53,019 nucleotides of DNA from a bacterium (GTDB lineage Bacteria > Actinomycetota > Acidimicrobiia > Spongiisociales > UBA5794). The notes beneath the pieces are model-generated. The model made no database searches. It was not told the DNA's origin and saw only the letters and a program-made list of their open reading frames with translations. Position 1 is the stretch's first letter, and each line of letters opens with the position of its first letter. The stretch lies in contig JAAELU010000748.1 of assembly GCA_024226255.1 (NCBI GenBank), positions 1 to 53,019 on the forward strand, given 5' to 3'. Position numbers and translations under genes: made by a program. Shown in pieces: positions 9,234 through 18,269 of the stretch.

Positions 9234-10676
9234 ATGCAGACCGAGTTGACCGAGGCGGGGCCATACGAGCAGATGCTCAAGCTCACGCTGGAAGAGTCCG
9301 AGCTCGAAGGGGCCAAGGACAAGGCAGCTCGCAAGCTGTCGATGGACATGAAGATCAAGGGATTCCGCCCCGGCAAGGCGCCCCGCGCCATGGTCGAGCG
9401 CATGGTCGGCCCCGCCAACCTGCGTTCGGAGGCCATCGACGAGGCGCTCCCCGAAGCGGTTACCGGTGCCCTCCGCGAATCGGAGCTGTCGCCGGCCACC
9501 ACGCCCCGGGTCGAGGACATTCGTGATCTTGACGACGGTGGCGTGGAAATCGACATCCGCATCACCATGTGGCCTGAGACAGAGGATGTCCCCGATTTCA
9601 CCGGCCGCACGGTCGAAGTCGAGTTGCCGACTGTCGAAGACTCCGAGGTCGAAGACCAAATGGAGCGACTCCGTAGTCAGTTTGCCGAGCTCGAAGACGT
9701 CGCGCGCGCCGCAGCCGAGGGTGACTTCGTGATGATCAACGTTGCGGCTTTCAACGGAGATGTCGCAATCGACGATGCATCCGCCGACGACCTTCTCTAC
9801 GAGGTGGGCTCCCAGTCGTTCTTTGGCGGCCTCGACCAGCTCGTGACCGGCGCCAGCGCCGGTGACATCCGCAAGGGGCCCGGGCTCCTTCCTCAAGGGT
9901 TTACCGACCACGAGGGCGAAGTGACACTCAATGTCCTGGTCAAGGGAGTCAAGGGCAAGCTGCTCCCCGACGTTAGCGACGACTGGGTGTCCGATATCAC
10001 CGAGTTCGAGACGGTGGGTGAGCTCAACGAGCAGTTCGAGAAGAACCTATACGCGATGAAGTTGAACACAACCGGCCAACAGTTCCGAGAGAAGCTTCTC
10101 GACGAGGCGATCGGGGAGTTGGACGTCGAGGTTCCAGAAGCGCTCATTGATGCCGAGATGGAAGCCTCCTTGCACAACATGGCCCATAGCCTCGAACAGC
10201 AGGGGATTGACCTCGCGAACTACCTGCAAATCACCGGTCAGGATCAGGAGTCCTTTATCGCCGAAGTGAGGGAACGTGCCGTGGACGCCATCAAGACCAG
10301 GATCCTCCTCGAGGGCATCGCCTCCCGTGAAGAGATAACGGTCGAGGAGGAGGAGCTGACGGGCGCGATCGAAGGCTTTGCCGCCCAGTCGGGCCAGGAG
10401 ATCGAAGAGGTGAAAGTCGCTCTGGCACAGAGTGGTCAAGTAGTAGCACTGGCGGGTGATATCCTTCGCAGGAAGGCGCTGAACCATATCCTGGAGCAGG
10501 CCAGCCCTGTAAACGCAGATGGAGAGCCGGTGGACTTGACTCCGCCGGGCTTCGAAGCCGAAGAGGACGAGGCCGCAGACGAGGAAACGGACGGCGCCGT
10601 TGCTAGCTCAGAGCAGGTCAATGAGGACCAACCAGAGACGAGCACTGCAGAAGATGAAGATTTGGCCGATGAATAG
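9234..10676 (+). CDS. tig: Trigger factor
   Basis: MQTELTEAGPYEQMLKLTLEESELEGAKDKAARKLSMDMKIKGFRPGKAPRAMVERMVG; followed by clpP-clpX. The track ORF starting at 9096 runs back through tRNA-His. Confidence 0.95.
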   Translation: MQTELTEAGPYEQMLKLTLEESELEGAKDKAARKLSMDMKIKGFRPGKAPRAMVERMVGPANLRSEAIDEALPEAVTGALRESELSPATTPRVEDIRDLDDGGVEIDIRITMWPETEDVPDFTGRTVEVELPTVEDSEVEDQMERLRSQFAELEDVARAAAEGDFVMINVAAFNGDVAIDDASADDLLYEVGSQSFFGGLDQLVTGASAGDIRKGPGLLPQGFTDHEGEVTLNVLVKGVKGKLLPDVSDDWVSDITEFETVGELNEQFEKNLYAMKLNTTGQQFREKLLDEAIGELDVEVPEALIDAEMEASLHNMAHSLEQQGIDLANYLQITGQDQESFIAEVRERAVDAIKTRILLEGIASREEITVEEEELTGAIEGFAAQSGQEIEEVKVALAQSGQVVALAGDILRRKALNHILEQASPVNADGEPVDLTPPGFEAEEDEAADEETDGAVASSEQVNEDQPETSTAEDEDLADE

Positions 10677-10716
10677 GTACGGGTCGGAGCGCCCAGTAAA
10701 TGCCCAGGAGTAAACA

Positions 10717-11325
10717 ATGAGCTATCTCGTACCCACAGTTGTGGAACAAACCCCTCGTGGTGAGCGCGCTTTCGACATATACAGCCGCCTTCTCAAAGAA
10801 CGTATCGTCTTCCTGGGTACCCCAATCGACGACGGCGTCTCCAATGTGATCATGGCCCAACTGCTGCACCTCGAGGGCGAAGATCCCGACAAGGACATCT
10901 CGATGTACATCAACTCGCCGGGTGGCTCCACTTACGCCCTGATGGCCATCTACGACACGATGCAGTTCGTCAAGCCCGACGTCGCCACCTATTGCATGGG
11001 CCTGGCCGCCTCGGCTGCGGCCGTGCTTCTTGCCGGCGGTGCCAAGGGCAAGCGCTTCGCACTGCAACACTCGCGGATCATGCTCCACCAGCCGCACGTG
11101 TCGGGCGTCGGAGGCCAAGCCACCGATATCGAGATTCATGCTCGTGAGATCCTCAAGACTCGCGAGGAAATCAACGTCATCCTCCAAGGGCACACCGGGC
11201 AAGAACTCGAGAGGGTTCAGGATGACACAGAACGCGACTACTGGCTCAGCGCCGAAGAGGGTGTCGAGTACGGTGTCATTGACGAGGTTCTCTCGTCACG
11301 TTCTTTGGAAGCCGTCGCAAACTAG
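10717..11325 (+). CDS. clpP: ATP-dependent Clp protease proteolytic subunit
   Basis: [22 protein letters not shown]...[34 protein letters not shown]. Confidence 0.97.
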   Translation: MSYLVPTVVEQTPRGERAFDIYSRLLKERIVFLGTPIDDGVSNVIMAQLLHLEGEDPDKDISMYINSPGGSTYALMAIYDTMQFVKPDVATYCMGLAASAAAVLLAGGAKGKRFALQHSRIMLHQPHVSGVGGQATDIEIHAREILKTREEINVILQGHTGQELERVQDDTERDYWLSAEEGVEYGVIDEVLSSRSLEAVAN

Positions 11326-11337
11326 GGAGACGCGAGC

Positions 11338-12609
<1,272 letters not shown>

Positions 12610-12614
12610 AGCCC

Positions 12615-12642
12615 AGATGTGAGATGTGAGATGTCAGATGTG
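12615..12642. repeat. Heptanucleotide repeat locus B (AGATGTG x4)
   Basis: AGATGTG AGATGTG AGATGTC AGATGTG, starting 5 nt after the clpX stop. Confidence 0.9.
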
Positions 12643-12966
12643 AGACATCCGGCGTTCGGGTTCGTTGTTCGATGGGCGTCGTTCGCCATCCTGCTATTCG
12701 TGCTTGTCACGTGGCTTTGGATCGACGTCACAACGGATTGCCTCATCAACACTCGTGATTACGCGGGCTGCCCTCGACACCTCCCAGCGCCACTGCGCGT
12801 GTTCTTTCCGTACGGATTCGTGATCGTGGTGCTCTTGGGGGCGCTGGCTGCGCGATCGAGGTTGGCCACGGCCGTGCTGATGGCGGGGATTCTCGTCGTT
12901 GTACTCTCCGTCCTCGGTGGCCTGGAGTGGTGGTTAACGGGGGACTTTCTGCTGGGCTACCTCTAG
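12619..12966 (+). CDS. Small predicted membrane protein
   Basis: 115 aa with three hydrophobic segments (FAILLFVLVTWLWI, FVIVVLLGALAA, AVLMAGILVVVLSVL); start codon uncertain, candidates lie in the heptad repeat. Confidence 0.6.
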   Translation: MRCEMSDVRHPAFGFVVRWASFAILLFVLVTWLWIDVTTDCLINTRDYAGCPRHLPAPLRVFFPYGFVIVVLLGALAARSRLATAVLMAGILVVVLSVLGGLEWWLTGDFLLGYL

Positions 12967-13168
12967 CCTGGGACGGCTGTCCCGGGAGGAGCGCGTCCAT
13001 GACAACGGCCGGCAGCCAAACGTCCCGAGTAGCGGAGGAACGAGAAAAACATTGCCGCGCGGAGTAAGGCGCGGATTCACGGTTTACGTGCAGTTGTGAT
13101 GCGCCGCCGCTGACCAATGTGCGTTTGGATGTTCACCACCGCGTCTTGCGCTGATCTCGCGTCTCCGC

Positions 13169-13244
13169 GGCCCCCTCCGAGGCTCGTTCCTCGCCTCACC
13201 TCCCCCAAGAATTGCCCGCCGAGGACGGCGTGCAACGGGGGAGG
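13169..13244 (+). repeat. Dispersed hairpin element, copy 1
   Basis: GGCCCCCTCC + CGAGG-CTCGTT-CCTCG hairpin + CACCTCCCCCAAGAATTGCCCGCCGAGGACGGCGTGCAACGGGGGAGG; last 48 nt differ from 17495-17542 at 4 positions. Confidence 0.8.
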
Positions 13245-13318
13245 AAACTGACGTGCTGCCTTTGAGGTTCAGTTATGGGACCGTGCGCTCGCCAGAGGGC
13301 GGGGTTCAGGCTGCATCG

Positions 13319-13418
13319 CGCAGTCGCCCCTCGGCATCGGTGCATCGTGCCGTCACTGCCGCGTTATCAGGAGGCCGCACAGTCACCGCCGCGTCTTCAG
13401 GGGCGCCGAGCCGTCACC
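13319..13418 (-). repeat. ~30-bp phased repeat (GTCACC-type), about 4 units
   Basis: GTCGCC 13323, GTCACT 13352, GTCACC 13382, GTCACC 13413 (spacing 29, 30, 31) with recurrent GCCGCGTCTTCAGG-like text. Confidence 0.6.
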
Positions 13419-13430
13419 GTTGGTGTTGTC

Positions 13431-15077
13431 CTAGGGCTCAAGCTCTCCGGCTTCAGGCTCATCCGCTTGGGCGAGAGCCTCCACGATCTCCTTGCGGATC
13501 GCTGGGTCTGACAGGGCTTCGCGAATCGAACTCACGACTGTCCTGCGAATCTCTTCCGGGTCGGCCGATCCGTTGCCGGGGGAACCGGCGAGGTTGGTCA
13601 GCAGGCCGTCTAGACCGAAGGTCTTGAGCACACTCATTGCGGTGCCAACGGCAGTCGGCACCGATGTGCTGAGCCGCTCCAAGGTTCCTCCGCCGTCGCC
13701 TCCACCGGAGTCGATCATCATGATGCTGTCGATCTCGCCGAACGGCGCCGCGGCGGCTCCGACTACCGACTCGAGTGCTGGGATGAGTTGCTGGAGGAGT
13801 TGAACCCGCTCGGCGCGCTCATCCATGACGAGCATCGCCTCGGCCAGCTCCCGCTGACCGGCTGCCTGGGCGCTCAGCAGAGCACCGGTGCCGTCGGCCT
13901 CTGCCATCCGTTTGGCTTTGTCACCTGCCGCCTCGGCTTGCAGCTCTGCCAACTTGGCTGCAGCCAAAGCGGTCTGGGCTTCGGCGTCGCCCTGTCCCTC
14001 GAATACCGCGGCGGCCTTCTCGGCCGCAGCCTGTGCCCGAACGGCTTCGGCTCGCGCTTCAGCCGCCTTCACCGTGGTGATCTTGGCTGCCTCGGCGTCC
14101 TCTGTTGCCTTGAGCCTGGCAGCGGTGGCTTCCGCTACGACATCGACCTCGAGCGCCTTGGTGCGGGTTTCGAGTCGGGCGGCCTCTAGAGCCAACTTGG
14201 CCTGCATCTCGCGTTGCTCGACCGCAACCTGAGCCTCAACAACGGCCTGTTGCGCTTCAGCGTCGGCCAACGGGCCGGCCTGCTCCGTACGAGCTCGCTC
14301 GGCTTCCGTTTCGGCTCGTGCCATGGCTAGGCGCACATCTCGATCGCGCTCAGCCTCGGCGACTTTGGCAGCCGCTTCTGCCTCCGCCTCTTGGGCTTCA
14401 CGGTCGGCCTGCGCCTTGGCGATCCGGGCTCGCTTCTCGGCAGCAGCGACATCCTCTTCCGCTTGAGCCACAGCGTCGGCGACCCTCTTCTTGCCAAGGG
14501 CATCAAACAGTCCGGCATTGTCACTGATCTGCTGAATCTGGAACGACATGACCCGCATGCCGAACTGGCGGTACTCAGCGTTGGCGGCTTCGGTCAGGTT
14601 CTCTTGGAGGGTGGCGCGGTCCTGATTGAGCTGCTCCGGCGTCATATTGGCAACCACACCGCGGATTTGCCCGATGAGGACCTCGCGGACGGCAGCGTGG
14701 ATTTGATCGGGTGTGTAGTGCAGGAAGTTGGTGGCCGCGGTGACGGCCGACTCCTCATCCATGCCGTACCCGATCACGGCGACACCATCGATTGATACCT
14801 GGACGTTGTCGCCTGCAAAGACGTCGGTGAGTTGTACGGCAACCGTCATCGGTTTGAGGGACATCCAGTCGACCTGGTGCATCAAAGGGATACGGATGCG
14901 ACGCCCACCGCGCACATAGCTGACGTTGCGCTGGGAGTCGCCAGCGCCAGACGATCCGCCACCGGTGAACACGGCCAGCTCATCAGGCGGAACCTTGACG
15001 ATCAGCTTGGCGATCGAATAAACGGCGAGCAGAAGGCCACCAACGATGGCTGCCGCTGCGATTAGGACTGGGTTCAC
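13431..15077 (-). CDS. Flotillin/SPFH-domain protein (GTG start)
   Basis: 548 aa; N-terminal TM MNPVLIAAAAIVGGLLLAVYSIAKLIV, SPFH region, long Ala/Glu coiled coil, QAAGQRELAEAMLVMDERAERVQLLQQLIPAL. Confidence 0.9.
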   Translation of the reverse strand: MNPVLIAAAAIVGGLLLAVYSIAKLIVKVPPDELAVFTGGGSSGAGDSQRNVSYVRGGRRIRIPLMHQVDWMSLKPMTVAVQLTDVFAGDNVQVSIDGVAVIGYGMDEESAVTAATNFLHYTPDQIHAAVREVLIGQIRGVVANMTPEQLNQDRATLQENLTEAANAEYRQFGMRVMSFQIQQISDNAGLFDALGKKRVADAVAQAEEDVAAAEKRARIAKAQADREAQEAEAEAAAKVAEAERDRDVRLAMARAETEAERARTEQAGPLADAEAQQAVVEAQVAVEQREMQAKLALEAARLETRTKALEVDVVAEATAARLKATEDAEAAKITTVKAAEARAEAVRAQAAAEKAAAVFEGQGDAEAQTALAAAKLAELQAEAAGDKAKRMAEADGTGALLSAQAAGQRELAEAMLVMDERAERVQLLQQLIPALESVVGAAAAPFGEIDSIMMIDSGGGDGGGTLERLSTSVPTAVGTAMSVLKTFGLDGLLTNLAGSPGNGSADPEEIRRTVVSSIREALSDPAIRKEIVEALAQADEPEAGELEP

Positions 15078-15101
15078 GGTGTCCTCCGGGACTTCAGATG
15101 T

Positions 15102-15701
15102 CTATATGTCTTCTAAGAATGAGAATTCGTCGACAACCACGTGTTCGGCCGTCGACAGCAGGACAAGGACCTGCTTGCCCGCCGCCACTTCGTGGTCTTT
15201 GTGGTTCGATCGGGCGTCGCGGCGCACCACCATGCCATGGGGATCGGTGAACTGCACCGTCCCGACTCCGTTGGCAGGGATTCTGACTACGACCTCAGCC
15301 GTCAGCCCGCTATAAGACTCCACAGCCTGCATGTCGTCGCCCTGTTGCGACTTGAGCATCGGAAAGAGGAACTTGACGGCCAACGCCCACAGAGCGACTC
15401 CGACGAGGATCGACAGCAACCACACGGCAATAGCGGAGTACCCATTGGTCGTGGTTGCCCAGCCAACAAAACCGAAACCGACAGCACCGACGGAAAGGCC
15501 CTTGATGCTGACCCACTCGAGGATCCCCCCACCGACGGCCCCGCCATGAACGTCACTATCTAGGTCTGCCTCGAGATCGACGTCTATGTCCGCATCCATG
15601 TCGAGGTCGGCATCGTCAGCGCCAAGGAAGGCTGATACAACTAGGAGGACCATCCCGACCGCGCCGATGACCAGGAATGTGTTTGCCGCCATTCTCGACA
15701 T
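15102..15701 (-). CDS. NfeD/DUF1449-like membrane protein with C-terminal OB-fold-like region
   Basis: TM helices, acidic DDADLDMDADIDVDLEADLDSD segment, C-terminal GLTAEVVVRIPANGVGTVQFTDPHGMVVRRDARS; adjacent to flotillin; start inferred at MSRMAANTF. Confidence 0.75.
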   Translation of the reverse strand: MSRMAANTFLVIGAVGMVLLVVSAFLGADDADLDMDADIDVDLEADLDSDVHGGAVGGGILEWVSIKGLSVGAVGFGFVGWATTTNGYSAIAVWLLSILVGVALWALAVKFLFPMLKSQQGDDMQAVESYSGLTAEVVVRIPANGVGTVQFTDPHGMVVRRDARSNHKDHEVAAGKQVLVLLSTAEHVVVDEFSFLEDI

Positions 15702-15827
15702 CCTCCCTAGGCGCACCCCGGTAGCTTCTGACCTCGCCAATTCTAGTGCCGACCGGGATCCTGCAATCCGGACGGGTTACCAAGAGCCGGGGCCAGAGCG
15801 TCGGCGGCGAACTGAGTCGGGCCGGTC

Positions 15828-17042
15828 TCAGCCTTTGACGCTGGCGCCGTTCTTCCAGATGTGGGTTACCCGGTCCGGGTCGCCCCACGGCGCCCAATCC
15901 TCGAGCGGGTTGAAGTCCACGGCGATCACGTCGGCGTCGTAATCCTCTTTGAGTTGGCCGGAAAGTGGCGCCTGACCCCCGAGTGTCTCGGGCCCGTTGG
16001 CCGTCGCTGCCTCCAACGCGTCGAGCGGGGGAAGTCCAGCATTGATGAGGAGGGCGATCTCGGCGGTGCAGCGGTTGTACATCTCGCCGCTGACGATGAT
16101 GTCCGTGCCGGTCGCCATCTTGACTCCGGCAGACACCGCGATCTTCATGGCCCGTTCATGGTGCTCGGCCACCATCTTGCCCTTGCGGAACGCATAGGCC
16201 GGGAGCCGTTCCTCCATCTGAAGCAACTCGTGGATGACGAACCGCGTCGGCACCAGGATCGCTCCGGTTTCGACCATAGCCTCGGCCGCCTCTTCGTCTA
16301 GGTAGGAGCCGTGCTCAATGGTGGTCACGCCGGCCTCGAGTGCAGCCATGATTCCGGGCTTTCCATGGCAATGAGCCGCCACTGCGCGTTCGGCCCGCCC
16401 GGCCTCATCGACGATCGCCTTGAGCTCATCGCCTGAGAACTGTTGATGGATGGGGTGGTCGATCTCGCTCATCACGCCGCCGGAGGCGCAGATCTTGATG
16501 ACGGCGGCACCGCGCCGCAGGTTCTGGCGCACCGCCTTGAGGGCTTCCGGAACTCCGTCGCAGATCAACCCGACCGTATCGGGGTGACTCGTCACAAAGT
16601 CGAGGGGATAGGCGTGGACATCGGCATGACCGCCGGTCGTCGACAAGATGCGGCCTGCGCCGTAAATGGATGGACCCACAATCGAGCCGTCATCGACGGC
16701 GTGCCGAAGGTCGATCCCGAGGCCGCCCACTTCACGGACTGACGTGACTCCGGCGGCCAGCATCGCAGCCATGTCCCGAGTGGCGCGAGCACCTCGGGTC
16801 GCCGTTGGATTGCTCAAAGCGCCGGGCAAAACGTCGGGGTCGGTCATTCCAAAGAAGTGCCCATGGCATTCCCAAATCCCGGGCATAACAGTCGCCACCG
16901 AAACCACCGAGTCGGCGGCCGGCGCCGCGTCAGTAGGCCCGGCGTACGCGATACGCGATCCCTCCATCACAACGGAACCATCGGCGATCGGATCACCACG
17001 GCCAGGAACAAGCAGCGCAGCATCAATGCGGGTAGAAGTCAT
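15828..17042 (-). CDS. Amidohydrolase family protein
   Basis: VMPGIWECHGHFFG, AAVIKICASGGVMSEIDHP, AVAAHCHGKPGI, TTIEHGSYLD, MATGTDIIVSGE motifs. Confidence 0.9.
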   Translation of the reverse strand: MTSTRIDAALLVPGRGDPIADGSVVMEGSRIAYAGPTDAAPAADSVVSVATVMPGIWECHGHFFGMTDPDVLPGALSNPTATRGARATRDMAAMLAAGVTSVREVGGLGIDLRHAVDDGSIVGPSIYGAGRILSTTGGHADVHAYPLDFVTSHPDTVGLICDGVPEALKAVRQNLRRGAAVIKICASGGVMSEIDHPIHQQFSGDELKAIVDEAGRAERAVAAHCHGKPGIMAALEAGVTTIEHGSYLDEEAAEAMVETGAILVPTRFVIHELLQMEERLPAYAFRKGKMVAEHHERAMKIAVSAGVKMATGTDIIVSGEMYNRCTAEIALLINAGLPPLDALEAATANGPETLGGQAPLSGQLKEDYDADVIAVDFNPLEDWAPWGDPDRVTHIWKNGASVKG

Positions 17043-17059
17043 GGAAGAAGAATAAGGCC

Positions 17060-17101
17060 CCAGAAGCCAGAAATCAGAAGTCAGAAATCAGAAGTCAGCA
17101 A
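17060..17101. repeat. Heptanucleotide repeat locus C (TCAGAAR x6)
   Basis: CCAGAAG CCAGAAA TCAGAAG TCAGAAA TCAGAAG TCAGCAA. Confidence 0.9.
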
Positions 17102-17131
17102 CGAAAGGGCCCGCTTCACCTCCGTCTCGGC

Positions 17132-17201
17132 GGCGACTGTGCGCTGCACTGATCACGCAAGGTGACTGTGCGATGTCTTGCAGCCGCGTGGTGACTGTGC
17201 G
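17132..17201 (+). repeat. 29-bp phased repeat, 3 units of GGYGACTGTGCG
   Basis: Starts at 17132, 17161, 17190 (exact 29-nt spacing); inverted relative of 13319-13418. Confidence 0.75.
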
Positions 17202-17275
17202 ATCACCGGTGCGTCGCCGCCCGCTTGTCAGAGCCCGTCGTACAAAGCGGAGAGCGGCGGCGCAAACGTTGTTCT

Positions 17276-17345
17276 CTCCCCCCGTCTGACTCCGCTTTGG
17301 GAGGCAGACGGGGGGAGTCGCCGAGGAACGAGGCGGAGGGGGGAA
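17276..17345 (-). repeat. Dispersed hairpin element, divergent inverted copy 2
   Basis: CTCCCCCCGTCTG...CAGACGGGGGGAG, 13-bp perfect stem (17276-17288/17305-17317), followed on + strand by GTCGCCGAGGAACGAGGCGGAGGGGGG. Confidence 0.55.
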
Positions 17346-17410
17346 GCGAAGGCAGTAGACAAAGAGAACGTTGCGTCCTGGTACCAAGTGGCCGCGAGCC
17401 GAGAGCCCGC

Positions 17411-17542
17411 GGCGGTTGGGTGTCCGCCTACCCGTGTTGCGGTTTGCTGGGTCCCTCCGCGACACCCTCCGTTCCCGGCCCAGAGCGGCCGGGCCACCTC
17501 CCCCAAACGTTGCCCGCCGAGGACAGCGTGCAACGGGGGAGG
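17411..17542 (+). repeat. Dispersed hairpin element, copy 3 (longest)
   Basis: GGCGGTTGGGTGTCCGC...TTGCGGTTTGCTGGGTCCCTCCGCGACACCCTCC + CCCGGCC-CAGAGC-GGCCGGG + CCACCTCCCCCAAACGTTGCCCGCCGAGGACAGCGTGCAACGGGGGAGG. Confidence 0.85.
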
Positions 17543-17689
17543 AGACACATTCGCAACCTCCTCACTCCTCACTCCTCCTCCTCCACTCCTCTGACCAGGT
17601 AACTAGTCACCGTGACACACCAACGTATGTGCCTGTACTGGGGCATCTATGTACCTGATACTCGTCATGTCAGCGCAACTCTCTCCTGT

Positions 17690-17890
17690 GTTGACAGGCC
17701 GCAGGCTTTTGCGGGCCAAGTCCGGTTCGGGCAAGCAGGGGGAACTGGGGTGAGCATCCCCGGGGGCAGCGCTCCCGGGGGGCACATCTTTCGATGAGAG
17801 GTCTGGGAAGGCACAAGTTCGGGTGAGCGGTGGGGGCAAGTACCGCTCACCAGGGGGAAAGAGAGACCCGGGGTCCGTCCCGGGTCTTCT
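17690..17890 (+). ncRNA. Candidate structured RNA ending in terminator-like hairpin; class unknown
   Basis: Hairpins GGCCGCA/TGCGGGCC (17697-17717), CCCCGGGGGC/GCTCCCGGGG (17758-17780), GGTGAGCGGT/ACCGCTCACC (17822-17851), GACCCGGG-GTCCGT-CCCGGGTC (17865-17886); no convincing CDS. Confidence 0.3.
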
Positions 17891-17966
17891 CGCGTCTCCG
17901 GTGCGTCGCGGTGGCCCGTCGGGCGGTTGGGCGCTGCGTCTCTCCGGCCAGCGGCGTCCCTGGCGT

Positions 17967-18134
17967 CTGCTCGGGACGTTTGGCTTTCTGCTTATGGCGA
18001 CCACGTTTGGGGGAGGGCCTCACCCAAACCCCTCGTCCTTCGCCTCGACGCATCTGCCGATGCTGCTCGGGACGTTTGGCTATCGGCGTGGATTCGGGTC
18101 GCGTTCTGGGGGCCTCACCCAAACCCCCCGCGGC
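17967..18134 (+). repeat. Tandem two-unit repeat, ~96-bp period
   Basis: CTGCTCGGGACGTTTGGCT at 17967 and 18063; GGGCCTCACCCAAACCCCYCG following each. Confidence 0.7.
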
Positions 18135-18269
18135 CTTCGTTGTGCGTCCTACCCAGGAACACCGCTGACTCGGAGATGCGCGACCGCCACCAGTCCGACG
18201 GACCACTACAATCACGCCACCGAAGGCGGAGTTCCGCCGAGGCGAAAGGTCGCGAGATGAGTGGTCACG

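Noticed and set aside
17132-17201. Regularly spaced repeats with variable intervening sequence, CRISPR-like at first sight (also 13319-13418)
   Set aside because: Repeats are only ~12 nt with ~17-nt intervals, there are 3-4 units, and no cas genes are in the window; not a CRISPR array.
17690-17860. Possible ydaO/c-di-AMP or cobalamin riboswitch from GGGGTGAGC-like text
   Set aside because: Other conserved segments of either class (e.g. the CGUCAGCUAACC-like ydaO end) are missing; kept only as an unclassified candidate RNA.
17178-18260. Several Arg/Pro-rich ORFs on both strands (e.g. 17823..18260, 17847..18575)
   Set aside because: Low-complexity translations of repeat and hairpin DNA, overlapping each other and valS; no protein-like composition.
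18136-18269. Possible T-box leader for valS
   Set aside because: No UGGNACCGCG-type T-box sequence or AGAGA/GA motif arrangement could be found by eye.
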